Of a stretch of 47,500 nucleotides of DNA, positions 1-9,259 are shown piece by piece. The stretch comes from Sphaerisporangium krabiense. GTDB taxonomy: Bacteria > Actinomycetota > Actinomycetes > Streptosporangiales > Streptosporangiaceae. The translations under genes were made by a program, and so were the position numbers. The stretch's first letter is position 1, and every line of letters begins with the position of its first letter. The stretch covers positions 1-47,500 of the forward strand of contig NZ_JACHBR010000002.1 in NCBI RefSeq assembly GCF_014200435.1, written 5' to 3'. The notes beneath the pieces are model-generated. The model ran no database searches. It was not told the DNA's origin and saw only the letters and a list, made by a program, of their open reading frames with translations.

Positions 1-117
1 CCGCCGCCGCCACCACCGGCTGCCCCGGTTCCGCCGGAAGATCCACTCCACGGTGGCCCACGAGCCACGGCTGTGCCGGAGGCGAGAAGCGACGGTGAAC
101 CCGTAGCGGGGCGTTGA
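1..117 (+). CDS. Possible C-terminal tail of an unidentified gene cut by the window edge
   Basis: Frame 1 is open from the first base to a TGA at 115-117. It encodes about 38 residues that begin with a run of prolines and end in a Pro/Glu/Arg-rich tail. No domain can be recognised. The main support is positional: a perfect 10-bp hairpin starts 8 bases after the stop, as expected for the end of a transcription unit. Such a low-complexity tail could equally be chance in DNA this GC-rich, so the call is tentative. Confidence 0.35.
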   Translation, partial: PPPPPPAAPVPPEDPLHGGPRATAVPEARSDGEPVAGR

Positions 118-124
118 GGGGCGC

Positions 125-154
125 CCTCCACCGAGGACGCCGCATCGGTGGAGG
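125..154 (+). terminator. Hairpin terminator after the gene ending at 117
   Basis: Perfect inverted repeat CCTCCACCGA (125-134) and TCGGTGGAGG (145-154) with a 10-base loop. No U-tract follows, which is common for actinobacterial terminators. Placed just downstream of the stop at 117. Confidence 0.55.
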
Positions 155-586
155 ATCACCGGCCGGGGAAGCGAGCCCTTTGGTGGGAGGCAGCTCATCG
201 GTGAAGCGATAGGGGACCGCTGGAGGCGGAGATCCAGGTCGTGCAGCGGAGCGGGCCACGGCGGGGCCTGGCGGTCGCGGGGGCGGTGGCCAGGCCGCGA
301 CGTGGCCTGCGGTGATCGTGCGTCCGGAAGCCGCAGGTGGTCGGGCCGTCATCACCGTGGCGGGGACGGCGGCCATGGTGACCAAGGACACCACGGCGAG
401 CGGGTTCGGAAAGCGTGGCACAGGAGCACACTGGGCTGGATCGGGTCGTCCGCGGCCGGCCGAGCGAGATTCTGTGCATAACCGTCCTCGGACACGGCGA
501 GAGCGCGCATGTCAGTCGACCGGCCTGTGAAACGGACGTCGCGGGGTCAGGACGGGCGCGCATGGACGAGGGGCGGTGCCGGCGGC
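155..586. other. Gene-poor stretch upstream of the CoA-transferase gene
   Basis: No open frame here has a believable composition on either strand; the open frames are Arg/Pro-rich or short and lack a ribosome binding site. The stretch should hold the promoter for the gene at 587. I see no clear -10/-35 pair. Confidence 0.4.
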
Positions 587-2053
587 ATGAGACGTGAGGG
601 CTTGCGAACCGCGGCGGACGTGGTCGAGGAACTGGCGGCCGAGACAGGGCTCCACCTGCCCGCCGTCCAAGTGACAGGCGACGATCCGGTCCTTCCGTCC
701 GCCTTCCGGATCGGAACGGCCGCAGCCGCCTCGATAGGCGCGGTGACGGCGGCCGTCGCTCTCGTCGTGGAGGAGCGTGCCGGACAGGCCGCCCGAACGG
801 CTGCCGTCCACGAGGGCGGGATCGACATGGCGGCCACAGCGGGAGCCGCCGTGGAGGTAAGTGGTCCGGTAGGGCCGGTGGTCGTGGGGATGAGGGAAGC
901 CGCGGTCGCGTTTCGCGACGAGCGGTATCTCCTGGTCGATGGAGAGGCCACGCCCATGTGGGCGCCGTTGTCGGGGGATTACCGCGCCGCCGACGGCTGG
1001 GTTCGCCTGCACTGCAACTTCGATCACCATCGGGACGCGGCGTTGCGGGCCCTCGGCCTTGCCCTCGGCTCAGGACGTGAGGATGTGGCGCAGGCGTGTG
1101 CCCGTCGTGCGGCGGCCGATGTGGAGCGGGTGGTGATCGACGAGGGAGGTTGCGCGGCGGCCATGCGCTCGCCCGCGGAATGGCGCGCCCACCCGCAGGC
1201 CCGCGCGATCGCCGGCACTCCGGTGGTGGGCGTGGCACGCCTGGACGACGGCTCGCCTCCGGGCCGGATCGATGACGGTTCCACAGCGGGCTCGCGGCCC
1301 CTTGCGGGGGTTCGGGTGCTGGATCTGACCAGGGTCATCGCGGGGCCGGTGGCGTCGCGGGCGCTCGCCGGGTACGGCGCCGAGGTGCTCAGGGTGGGTG
1401 CGGCGCATCTTCCGGAGGTGCCGGGGGCGGTGATCGGGACCGCGTTCGGCAAGAGGTCGTGCGAAGTCGATCTCCGTACGGCTGAGGGGGCCGCGGCGTT
1501 CCGTGAACTCGTCGCCGGGGCCGACGTGGTCGTACAGGCTTACCGGCCGGGGGCGCTGGCCGCGCTGGGGTTCGGCACGGCGGATATGGCGGCGATCAGG
1601 CCGGGGATCGTCTGTGTTGACATATCCGCCTATGGGGCTAACGGGCCGTGGGCGGGACGACGAGGGTTCGACAGCCTGGTGCAGATGGCCTGCGGCATCG
1701 CCTGGGAGGGCGGGGACGGCGAGCGCCCGGTCCCGCTGCCGGCGCAGGTCCTGGACCACGCCACAGGTTGGCTCGCCGCACTGGGCGCCCTGGCCGGGCT
1801 CCTGCGCCAGAGAGCCGAGGGGGGCTCCTGGCATGTGGAGCTGTCGCTCGCCCGGACCGCCCGGTGGCTGGACGGGCTGGGCCGCGTCGACGGCCGGGAC
1901 GTCGTGGAGCCGGACCCGGCGGACTTCCTCGCGGAGATGGACGGGCCGGACGGAAGACTGACCTACGTCCGTCCTCCGGGTCGCATCGGCGACCTCAGAC
2001 CCTTCTGGTCGTCGCCTCCGCCCCGCAGAGGCGAGCATCCACCGGCCTGGTGA
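587..2053 (+). CDS. CaiB/BaiF-type (family III) CoA-transferase
   Basis: A 488-residue protein. The C-terminal half from about residue 240 is a clear family III CoA-transferase. It opens with GVRVLDLTRVIAGPVASRAL, has the GAEVLRV strand, and carries a GFDSLVQ motif whose Asp362 matches the family's catalytic aspartate. These enzymes move CoA between carboxylic acids in the cytosol; the substrate here cannot be told. The N-terminal ~235 residues resemble a degenerate second half-domain, making the protein longer than the usual ~400. The end (W..PP....HPPAW) looks like a normal terminus of this subgroup, so I do not think it is truncated. Start: ATG 587 has a GAGGGG stretch upstream. An in-frame ATG at 509 would add 26 Arg-rich residues that look non-coding. 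It stands alone, upstream of rpsB. Confidence 0.82.
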   Translation: MRREGLRTAADVVEELAAETGLHLPAVQVTGDDPVLPSAFRIGTAAAASIGAVTAAVALVVEERAGQAARTAAVHEGGIDMAATAGAAVEVSGPVGPVVVGMREAAVAFRDERYLLVDGEATPMWAPLSGDYRAADGWVRLHCNFDHHRDAALRALGLALGSGREDVAQACARRAAADVERVVIDEGGCAAAMRSPAEWRAHPQARAIAGTPVVGVARLDDGSPPGRIDDGSTAGSRPLAGVRVLDLTRVIAGPVASRALAGYGAEVLRVGAAHLPEVPGAVIGTAFGKRSCEVDLRTAEGAAAFRELVAGADVVVQAYRPGALAALGFGTADMAAIRPGIVCVDISAYGANGPWAGRRGFDSLVQMACGIAWEGGDGERPVPLPAQVLDHATGWLAALGALAGLLRQRAEGGSWHVELSLARTARWLDGLGRVDGRDVVEPDPADFLAEMDGPDGRLTYVRPPGRIGDLRPFWSSPPPRRGEHPPAW

Positions 2054-2129
2054 GCCGGGGAGATCGGCCTGGTGACCTCGTGCTGAGGGTGATCTGGCCG
2101 GTGGCAGCCGGGGGCAAGGGGGCAAGTTC

Positions 2130-2163
2130 GGGCCTTCGCGCGAGCCGGGCGGTTCGAAGGCCC
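2130..2163. terminator. Possible terminator between the CoA-transferase gene and rpsB
   Basis: Inverted repeat GGGCCTTCG (2130-2138) and CGAAGGCCC (2155-2163), a perfect 9-bp stem with a 16-base loop, about 75 bases past the CoA-transferase stop. The long loop lowers confidence. Confidence 0.35.
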
Positions 2164-2217
2164 GGCGGCCGAGCGGGAGGCGTTGGTCGTGTGGGCGGCG
2201 GGTGGCCGGGATCCGGG

Positions 2218-2223
2218 TACACT
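2218..2223 (+). promoter_or_regulatory. Candidate -10 element of the rpsB promoter
   Basis: TACACT fits the actinobacterial TAnnnT -10 pattern. It lies about 175 bases before the rpsB start and just before the structured leader. No convincing -35 hexamer sits 17-18 bases upstream. Together with the leader hairpins it accounts for most of the 343-base gap at 2054-2396. Confidence 0.3.
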
Positions 2224-2270
2224 TTTTGGTGGCTCGCCAGACGGGCCGACTTCGCACGCCCACAGGCGAA

Positions 2271-2344
2271 TCGTCCTCTCGGTCCGGGTCAGCGACCCGG
2301 ATAGGACGACTCAGGGCGTCAGGGCGGAGGCCGCAGGCTTCCGC
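2271..2344 (+). promoter_or_regulatory. Structured 5' leader of rpsB (two stacked hairpins)
   Basis: First hairpin: outer stem TCGTCCT (2271-2277) with AGGACGA (2303-2309), and inner stem TCCGGGTC (2283-2290) with GACCCGGA (2294-2301) closing an AGC triloop. Second hairpin: GCGGAGGCC (2324-2332) with GGCTTCCGC (2336-2344), 9 pairs including one G-U, loop GCA. Ribosomal protein S2 operons are autogenously controlled through their leaders in other bacteria. That role here is inferred from position and structure only. Confidence 0.5.
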
Positions 2345-2396
2345 GGACAACCGAGGCACGCGTCTTCACGGCGCTCTAACCAGGAGGACCATACAC

Positions 2397-3338
2397 ATGG
2401 CCCCCGTCGTCACCATGCGACAGATGCTCGAAAGCGGCGTTCACTTCGGGCACCAGACCCGTCGCTGGAACCCGAAGATGAAGCGCTTCATCCTCACGGA
2501 GCGCAACGGCATCTACATCATCGACCTGCAGAAGTCGCTGTCCTACATCGACCGCGCCTATGACTTCGTCAAGGAGACGGTCGCCCACGGCGGCACCATC
2601 CTGTTCATCGGCACCAAGAAGCAGGCCCAGGAGGCCATCGCCGAGCAGGCCGCGCGGGTCGGCATGCCGTACGTCAACCAGCGCTGGCTGGGCGGCATGC
2701 TCACCAACTTCTCGACCGTGCACAAGAGGCTCCAGCGCCTGAAGGAGCTGGAGGAGCTCGACTTCGACAACGTGGCAGGCTCCGGGCTCACCAAGAAGGA
2801 GCTCCTGATGCGCCGCCGCGAGAAGGACAAGCTGGAGCGCACGCTCGGCGGTATCCGCGACATGGCCCGCGTTCCCAGCGCGGTGTGGGTCGTCGACACC
2901 AAGAAGGAGCACATCGGGATCAGCGAGGCCCGCAAGCTCGGCATCCCGGTCGTCGCCATCCTCGACACCAACTGCGACCCCGACGAGGTCGACTACCCGA
3001 TCCCGGGCAACGACGACGCGATCCGCGCCGTCGGCCTGCTGACCCGCGTGATCGCCGACGCCGTGGCCGACGGCCTGATGGCGCGCGCCGGCGCGACCCG
3101 CGGTGACGAGAAGCCGTCCGGCGCGGCCGCGGCCGAGCCGCTGGCCGAGTGGGAGCGCGAGCTGCTCGCGCGTTCGGACGAGGAAGCCACCGCTCAGGAG
3201 GCCGCGCCCGCCGCCGAGGCTCAGGAGGCCGCGCCCGCCGCCGAAGCCCAGGAGGAGGCTCCGGCTCAGGAGGCCGCCGCCGAGGCCGGCGCCGAGGCCA
3301 CTTCCGAGACCGCCGAGGGCACCGAGCAGCAGGGCTGA
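2397..3338 (+). CDS. rpsB: 30S ribosomal protein S2
   Basis: A 313-residue protein with the S2 fold from the first residues: the [20 protein letters not shown] opening, the GTKKQAQ stretch and the [13 protein letters not shown] block are hallmarks. S2 joins the small subunit late in assembly and helps place S1 and mRNA. ATG 2397 has AGGAGG at 2382-2387 with a 9-base gap, which rejects longer upstream starts. The S2 body ends near residue 240. Beyond it is an acidic, Ala/Glu/Gln-rich tail of about 65 residues with near-identical repeats (3192-3245), making the protein longer than the ~240 residues of E. coli S2. First gene of the rpsB-tsf pair. Expression is probably shaped by the upstream leader hairpins and the two intergenic hairpins downstream. 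Confidence 0.98.
   Translation: MAPVVTMRQMLESGVHFGHQTRRWNPKMKRFILTERNGIYIIDLQKSLSYIDRAYDFVKETVAHGGTILFIGTKKQAQEAIAEQAARVGMPYVNQRWLGGMLTNFSTVHKRLQRLKELEELDFDNVAGSGLTKKELLMRRREKDKLERTLGGIRDMARVPSAVWVVDTKKEHIGISEARKLGIPVVAILDTNCDPDEVDYPIPGNDDAIRAVGLLTRVIADAVADGLMARAGATRGDEKPSGAAAAEPLAEWERELLARSDEEATAQEAAPAAEAQEAAPAAEAQEEAPAQEAAAEAGAEATSETAEGTEQQG
3192..3245 (+). repeat. Two 27-base tandem repeats inside rpsB
   Basis: The units at 3192-3218 and 3219-3245 differ at one base and each encode [10 protein letters not shown] degenerate third copy follows. They form part of the acidic tail of S2 and could change copy number by slippage. Confidence 0.8.
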
Positions 3339-3346
3339 GACGCGTA

Positions 3347-3374
3347 CGGCCGCGCGGTGATCGCCGCGCGGCCG
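3347..3374 (+). terminator. First intergenic hairpin between rpsB and tsf
   Basis: Perfect 11-bp stem CGGCCGCGCGG (3347-3357) and CCGCGCGGCCG (3364-3374) with a 6-base loop, 8 bases after the rpsB stop. Likely an attenuator or 3'-end stabiliser rather than a full stop, because tsf has no separate promoter that I can see. Confidence 0.6.
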
Positions 3375-3388
3375 GTGAGGCTCTTTCC

Positions 3389-3420
3389 GGGTGGGCGTGC
3401 CTGAGGCGGCACGCCCACCC
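3389..3420 (+). terminator. Second intergenic hairpin between rpsB and tsf
   Basis: Perfect 13-bp stem GGGTGGGCGTGCC (3389-3401) and GGCACGCCCACCC (3408-3420) with a TGAGGC loop. It follows the first hairpin after 14 bases. No U-run follows. It would lower tsf output relative to rpsB. Confidence 0.65.
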
Positions 3421-3458
3421 GATCCACGACGACACGACGATCCGACGAGGAAAAGACA

Positions 3459-4292
3459 ATGGCTTCCGTGAACATGGCCGACGTCAAGCGGCTTCGTGAG
3501 CTCACCGCCGCCGGGATGATGGACTGCAAGAAGGCCCTGGAGGAGTCGGACGGCGACTTCGACAAGGCCGTCGACTACCTCCGCGTCAAGGGCGCCAAGG
3601 ACGTCGGCAAGCGCGAGACGCGCACCGCCTCCAACGGCCTGGTGGCCGTCAAGCACGACGGCGACGCCCTCGCCGCCCTCCTCGAGCTGAACTGCGAGAC
3701 CGACTTCGTCGCCAAGGGCGAGCGCTTCCAGGAGCTGGCCGCCGGCGTCGTCGCGCACATCCTCGCGAGCCGCCTGGCCGACGTGCCCGCGCTGCTGGAC
3801 TCGGAGTTCGACGGCAAGAGCGTCAAGGAGCACCTCGACGAGGCCAACGCCGCGCTCGGCGAGAAGATCGAGGTCCGCCGCTTCGCCGTGCTGGAGGGTG
3901 GCTACATCGTCTCTTACATGCACAAGACCGACCCGCAGCTTCCTCCGGCCGTGGGCGTGCTGGTCCAGCTCGACACCCCGAACACCGACGTGGCCAAGGA
4001 CATCGCCCAGCACACCGCCGCGATGGCCCCGCGCTACCTCAGCCCGAACGCCGTTCCCGCCGACGTGATCGAGAAGGAGCGCACGGTCTTCGAGCAGATG
4101 ACCCGCGAGGAGGGCAAGCCGGAGGCCGCCATCGGGAAGATCGTGGACGGCCGCATCAACGGCTGGTACAAGGACTTCACCCTGGTCGAGCAGTCCTTCG
4201 TCAAGGACTCCAAGAAGACGGTCGGCAAGTACGCGGCCGAGGCGGGCGTGAAGGTGCTGGGCTTCGTCCGCTATAAGGTCGGTCAGGCATAG
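3459..4292 (+). CDS. tsf: Translation elongation factor Ts
   Basis: A 277-residue protein and a clear EF-Ts. The N-terminal UBA-like segment has VKRLRELTAAGMMDCKKAL, followed by the ELNCETDFVAKGERF core that contacts EF-Tu and the tandem dimerisation-type subdomains. EF-Ts swaps GDP for GTP on EF-Tu in the cytosol. The length matches the actinobacterial form. ATG 3459 is preceded by GAGGAAAAG. A second in-frame ATG lies five codons later but has no better site. The gene follows rpsB after 120 bases holding two perfect hairpins, so its level is probably set by read-through from the rpsB promoter. Confidence 0.98.
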   Translation: MASVNMADVKRLRELTAAGMMDCKKALEESDGDFDKAVDYLRVKGAKDVGKRETRTASNGLVAVKHDGDALAALLELNCETDFVAKGERFQELAAGVVAHILASRLADVPALLDSEFDGKSVKEHLDEANAALGEKIEVRRFAVLEGGYIVSYMHKTDPQLPPAVGVLVQLDTPNTDVAKDIAQHTAAMAPRYLSPNAVPADVIEKERTVFEQMTREEGKPEAAIGKIVDGRINGWYKDFTLVEQSFVKDSKKTVGKYAAEAGVKVLGFVRYKVGQA

Positions 4293-4298
4293 GCTTAG

Positions 4299-5129
<831 letters not shown>

Positions 5130-5138
5130 GGAGCCGCT

Positions 5139-5696
5139 GTGATCGACGAAACCCTCCTCGAAGCCGAGGAGAAAATGGACAAGGCGGTCGCGGTCGCCAA
5201 GGAGGACTTCGCGGCGATCCGCACCGGCAGGGTCAGCCCCTCCATGTTCAACAAGATCAATGTTGACTACTACGGGTCTCCCACTCCGGTGCAGCAACTG
5301 GCCTCGTTCCACGTTCCCGAGGCCCGCATGGTGATCATCCAGCCCTACGACAAGGGCTCGATGGCCGCGATCGAGAAGGCCATCCGCGACAGCGACCTCG
5401 GGGTGAACCCCGGCAACGACGGCGCGGTGATCCGCGTGGTGTTCCCCGAGCTTTCCGAGGAGCGCCGCAAGGAGTACATCAAGGTCGCCAGGAACAAGGC
5501 CGAGAGCAGCAGGGTCTCGGTGCGCAACATCCGCCGTCACGCCAAGGAGACCCTCGACAAGCTGGTCAAGGACGGCGAGTCGGGCGAGGACGAGGTCCGC
5601 CGCGCGGAGAAGGAGCTCGACGACCTCACCCAGAAGCACGTCGCCAAGATCGACGAACTGCTCAAGCACAAGGAAGCCGAGCTGCTCGAAGTCTGA
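5139..5696 (+). CDS. frr: Ribosome recycling factor
   Basis: A 185-residue protein, exactly the family length. It has the long helical bundle ends and the inserted domain with [24 protein letters not shown], a family signature, and a C-terminal bundle rich in [19 protein letters not shown] helices. It splits post-termination ribosomes together with EF-G. GTG 5139 has AGGGAG overlapping the pyrH stop, which suggests translational coupling. Part of the conserved tsf-pyrH-frr-cdsA run. Confidence 0.97.
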   Translation: MIDETLLEAEEKMDKAVAVAKEDFAAIRTGRVSPSMFNKINVDYYGSPTPVQQLASFHVPEARMVIIQPYDKGSMAAIEKAIRDSDLGVNPGNDGAVIRVVFPELSEERRKEYIKVARNKAESSRVSVRNIRRHAKETLDKLVKDGESGEDEVRRAEKELDDLTQKHVAKIDELLKHKEAELLEV

Positions 5697-5862
5697 GCGC
5701 GCGGCGGTCGCGGTCAGGTCGGGGCGCTGCCACTCCGGTGCTCGCCGTGGGTGGAGCGCCCTCGCCGCGTCAGGGCCCACCACGTCCCCTCCCCGCCGTC
5801 TCCGGCGGATCAGGCGAGGTGAGGCGCCCAGGCGCGGCCGGCGGTACGAGAGTGGGAACACA

Positions 5863-6996
5863 GTGGATGGTACGACGGCGGACGGCACCGGTCCGGCCCG
5901 AGGGCGTCGGTCCGGGGAACGTCCGCCCGTGACTCCCGAGCCCCGTCCAGCGGGCACGGACGCGTCCGCGGAGGGCGTCGTCCGCAGTGCGCTCGGCCCC
6001 GCGGAGGGGCCGGATCCCCGGCGGGCCAACGGGCGTCACGAGGGCGCCGAGCCGCCGGCGGGCGATGCCGCGCCGGGCGATCCGCGCGGCGTGCCGGGAC
6101 GGGCCGAGGAACACGCCGAGGCCGGCGCCGCGCCGTCGGACGCCACGAGGAACGGGTCGGGCACGGTGGCCGGCCCGGCCAAGTCGGGGGGCATCCGCAC
6201 CGGCCGCAACCTCCCGGCCGCGATCGGCGTGGGGCTGGTGCTCGGCGCCGCCGTCATCGGCACGCTCTACACCGTCAAGGCCCTTTTCCTGCTGGTCCTC
6301 GCCGCGGCCGTCGGCATCGGCGCGGTCGAGATGGTCCGCGCGCTGGCCGTCCGCGACATCCGGGTGCCGCTGGCGCCGCAGCTCGCCGGGCTGGCCGTCA
6401 TGATCGCCGGAGCCTACTGGGGCGGCCCGATCTGGCTGCTCGGCGCGTTCACGCTGACCGTTCTGGTCCTGCTCACCACGCGGATGTTCCAGGGCGCGGA
6501 GGGGTATGTCAGGGACGCCTCCGCCGGCGTGCTGACCGCGGTGTACCCGTCGCTGATCGCGGGGTTCGTCCCGCTGATGCTGGCCAAGACGGACGGCCCC
6601 GACCGGGTGGTGCTGTTCGTCGCCGTCACGGTGTGCAGCGACATCGGCGGCTACTTCGCCGGCATCCTGTTCGGCAGGCACAAGATGTCGGTCATCAGCC
6701 CGAAGAAGACCTGGGAGGGCTTCGCCGGGTCGGTGCTGGCCTGCGTGCTGTGCGGCTCGCTCATGATGCGTTTCCTGCTCGACGGCCAGTACTGGCAGGG
6801 CGCGGTCATCGGCGTGGTGGCCGCCGTGTGCGCCACGCTCGGCGATCTGGTCGAGTCGGTCATCAAGCGCGATCTCGGCATCAAGGACATGGGTAGCGTG
6901 CTCCCGGGGCACGGCGGGCTGATGGACCGGCTGGACTCGCTGCTCGCGACGCTCGTCCCGGTGTGGCTGCTGCTGGCGGCCTTCCTGCCCGGCTGA
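5863..6996 (+). CDS. cdsA: Phosphatidate cytidylyltransferase (CDP-diglyceride synthase)
   Basis: A 377-residue integral membrane enzyme that makes CDP-diacylglycerol from phosphatidic acid and CTP, the branch point of phospholipid synthesis. The C-terminal signature is complete: SVIKRDLGIKDMGS, then LPGHGGLMDRLDS, at about residues 333-362. Several hydrophobic helices run from about residue 120 onward. The first ~115 residues are a charged Pro/Gly/Ala/Arg-rich cytosolic extension absent from E. coli CdsA. The GTG start at 5863 has only a weak ribosome binding site, and a later start inside the extension cannot be ruled out. Follows frr by 166 bases and ends 9 bases from the convergent gene at 7006. 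Confidence 0.95.
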   Translation: MDGTTADGTGPARGRRSGERPPVTPEPRPAGTDASAEGVVRSALGPAEGPDPRRANGRHEGAEPPAGDAAPGDPRGVPGRAEEHAEAGAAPSDATRNGSGTVAGPAKSGGIRTGRNLPAAIGVGLVLGAAVIGTLYTVKALFLLVLAAAVGIGAVEMVRALAVRDIRVPLAPQLAGLAVMIAGAYWGGPIWLLGAFTLTVLVLLTTRMFQGAEGYVRDASAGVLTAVYPSLIAGFVPLMLAKTDGPDRVVLFVAVTVCSDIGGYFAGILFGRHKMSVISPKKTWEGFAGSVLACVLCGSLMMRFLLDGQYWQGAVIGVVAAVCATLGDLVESVIKRDLGIKDMGSVLPGHGGLMDRLDSLLATLVPVWLLLAAFLPG

Positions 6997-7005
6997 ACGC
7001 GCGGA

Positions 7006-8043
7006 TCAGGGGATCCTGCCGGGCAGCGACAGCCCCAGCGCGTCGTGGCCGCGTTCCGCGGCGATCTGGAGCTCGTGGTCGGTCAGCGGGATCAGCCAGA
7101 GCCAGCGCACCTCGTCGCCCCCGAACGCGAACCCGGACATGTCCGGCAGCCCTGGCACGGTGTCCAGCATGAGGATCCCCGCGTAGTTCCGGCCGAGCGG
7201 GAAGCTGGACGCGTCGCCGTACCAGCGGGCGGTGTGGCCGTGCCCGAGCCAGGTGATCGAGTGCCACGGGTACCGCGCCAGCCACAGGAACAGCTGCGCC
7301 GCCTCGGCCGGTTCGTGCCGGGTCGCGACGGCCAGCTCGACGCGGGCGTAGGCGTCGGGCCGGTCGATGTACTGCTCGACGGTGGGCATGCGCTGGCAGC
7401 TCATCCCGACCGTGGACAGCACCGTGTACTCGTCGAGCGGCCGCTCGGTGATGCCCACGGTGGGGAGCGTCTCGCCGCCGATGTCCCAGTACCGCCCGGG
7501 CGGCCCGACCTTGGTGTCCAGGTGGCTCATCGCGAACTGCTGGAACGACCGCCACGCCCCGTCGCCGCGCCGCCATTCCCAGTACGAGCGCGCCTTGGCG
7601 ATGCGCGGCGCGAGCCCTTCCAGCGCCTCCTCCAGCGACCAGGCGAACGGTGACTCGCCGATGGCGTCCCGGGCGTACCCGGGCATGCCCTGCTCCAGGT
7701 CGGCCCAGCCGGGAATGACCGCCAGGAGATCGCCGTTGCCGTACAGGGCGGCGCCGTCGCCCTCCTCGAACCAGAGCACCTCGAGCTCGTCGGACGTGAA
7801 CGGCGGCGTGCCCTCGGGGACGCGCGTGTTCGCCCGGGGCATGACGGGGGCCTGGCCGCGGCCGAGCCGGTCGAGATCGACGGAGGAGGGCGCCTGTCCA
7901 TGGTTGGCGAGCCATACGGCTCCGTGGATCCCGCCGCCGGCGCCGCGAAGGTAAGCTACCGAGGACGCCCCCTCGTACTCGACGGTCACCATGCGACTGC
8001 CATAGGGGCTGGTATCGGTGAGGACGACATCGGTGGTGCCCAA
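7006..8043 (-). CDS. Suppressor-of-fused (SUFU) domain protein
   Basis: About 345 residues. The C-terminal half resembles the bacterial SUFU fold: a PLDEYTVLSTVGMS segment, RVELAVATR, FLWLARYPWHSITWLGHGHTARW, and a final acidic helix-strand block ending in PLTDHELQIAAERGHDALG. SUFU domains in bacteria are often immunity proteins of polymorphic toxins or occur alone with unknown partners. No toxin gene lies beside it here, so its role is open. Soluble, with no signal peptide. Start: TTG at 8043 has GGCGGAG five bases upstream. An in-frame GTG at 8100 would add 19 residues but has no binding site and would translate the Shine-Dalgarno region itself. Divergent from rlmN and convergent with cdsA. 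Confidence 0.72.
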   Translation of the reverse strand: MGTTDVVLTDTSPYGSRMVTVEYEGASSVAYLRGAGGGIHGAVWLANHGQAPSSVDLDRLGRGQAPVMPRANTRVPEGTPPFTSDELEVLWFEEGDGAALYGNGDLLAVIPGWADLEQGMPGYARDAIGESPFAWSLEEALEGLAPRIAKARSYWEWRRGDGAWRSFQQFAMSHLDTKVGPPGRYWDIGGETLPTVGITERPLDEYTVLSTVGMSCQRMPTVEQYIDRPDAYARVELAVATRHEPAEAAQLFLWLARYPWHSITWLGHGHTARWYGDASSFPLGRNYAGILMLDTVPGLPDMSGFAFGGDEVRWLWLIPLTDHELQIAAERGHDALGLSLPGRIP

Positions 8044-8149
8044 CGCCTCTCCGCCTTTCCGGTGGACGTCTCCCGTGCGGCCGTGGTCGCAATAGATCAC
8101 AACGAATGGCTGTCCAGTGCAGCTTCCGGCAAACTGTTAAGAGAAGGAC

Positions 8150-9250
8150 ATGTCCGCCGAGCTAACCTTTGTCGCGCCCAGACGTGCGAAACCAGCCCGT
8201 CATCTCGCCGACCTCACGATGGCCGAGCGGCGGGCGGCCGTCGCCGAGCTGGGGGAGAAGCCGTTCCGCGCCGAGCAGCTCTCCCGGCACTACTTCGAGC
8301 GGCTGACGACCGACGCCGCGCACATGACGGATCTTCCGGCGGCGTCGCGCGAACGCCTGCTGACGCACCTGATGCCCGGCCTGCTCACCTCGGTGCGCGA
8401 GATCACCTGTGACGGCGGCACGACCCGCAAGACCCTGTGGCGGCTGTTCGACGGCGCGCTGGTGGAGTCGGTGCTGATGCGCTACCCCGACCGGGTGACC
8501 ATGTGCGTGTCGTCCCAGGCCGGGTGCGGCATGAACTGCCCGTTCTGCGCCACCGGCCAGGCCGGGCTGACCCGTAACATGTCGACGGCCGAGATCGTCG
8601 AGCAGGTCGTCGCCGGGGCCCGCGCGCTGGCCCGCGACGAGGTGCCCGGCGGGCCGGGGCGGGTCAGCAACATCGTCTTCATGGGCATGGGCGAGCCCCT
8701 GGCCAACTACAAGGCGGTCATCGGCGCGGTCCGGCGCATCACCGACCCCGCCCCCGAGGGCCTCGGCATCTCGGCGCGCGGCGTCACCGTCTCCACCGTC
8801 GGCCTCGTGCCCGCGATCGACAAGCTGGCCGCCGAGGGCCTGCCGGTGACGCTCGCCGTCTCCCTGCACGCCCCCGACGACGAGCTGCGCGACACGCTCG
8901 TGCCGGTCAACACCCGCTGGAAGGTGGCCGAGGTCCTGGACGCGGCCTGGCGGTACGCGGCCACCACCAAGCGCCGCGTGTCGATCGAGTACGCGCTGAT
9001 CAAGGACATCAACGACCACGAGTGGCGGGCCGACCTGCTGGGCCGCCTGCTGAAGGGCCGGCTCGTCCACGTCAACCTGATCCCGCTCAACCCGACGCCG
9101 GGCTCCAAGTGGACGGCCTCCCGGCCCGAGGACGAGCGCGCGTTCGTGCGGCGCCTGGAGTCCCACGGCGTGGCGGTCACCGTCCGCGACACCCGCGGCC
9201 GGGAGATCGACGGCGCCTGCGGCCAGCTCGCCGCCGCCACCCCGGAGTAG
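8150..9250 (+). CDS. rlmN: 23S rRNA (A2503-C2)/tRNA (A37-C2) methyltransferase, radical SAM
   Basis: A 366-residue radical SAM enzyme. The 4Fe-4S triad is Cys126-x3-Cys130-x2-Cys133 (CGMNCPFC). The two extra cysteines of the ping-pong methyl transfer are also present: Cys119 in MCVSSQAG and Cys357 in [18 protein letters not shown] and the [13 protein letters not shown] block are typical of RlmN. The pattern fits a housekeeping RlmN; its antibiotic-resistance relative Cfr shares most of these motifs, so the split rests on overall family resemblance. ATG 8150 follows GAGAAGGAC. Its position shortly after cdsA matches actinobacterial gene order, with the SUFU gene inserted between them. Confidence 0.95.
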   Translation: MSAELTFVAPRRAKPARHLADLTMAERRAAVAELGEKPFRAEQLSRHYFERLTTDAAHMTDLPAASRERLLTHLMPGLLTSVREITCDGGTTRKTLWRLFDGALVESVLMRYPDRVTMCVSSQAGCGMNCPFCATGQAGLTRNMSTAEIVEQVVAGARALARDEVPGGPGRVSNIVFMGMGEPLANYKAVIGAVRRITDPAPEGLGISARGVTVSTVGLVPAIDKLAAEGLPVTLAVSLHAPDDELRDTLVPVNTRWKVAEVLDAAWRYAATTKRRVSIEYALIKDINDHEWRADLLGRLLKGRLVHVNLIPLNPTPGSKWTASRPEDERAFVRRLESHGVAVTVRDTRGREIDGACGQLAAATPE

Positions 9251-9259
9251 CCCCGCGCG

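Noticed and set aside
195..1238. Long minus-strand open frame upstream of and overlapping the CoA-transferase gene
   Set aside because: Extreme Arg/Pro content without any motif; it is the antisense shadow of GC-rich coding DNA.
1..2053. Frameshift or truncation of the CoA-transferase gene
   Set aside because: The catalytic Asp region and a family-like C-terminal end are in one frame; the extra length is an N-terminal half-domain, not a disrupted gene.
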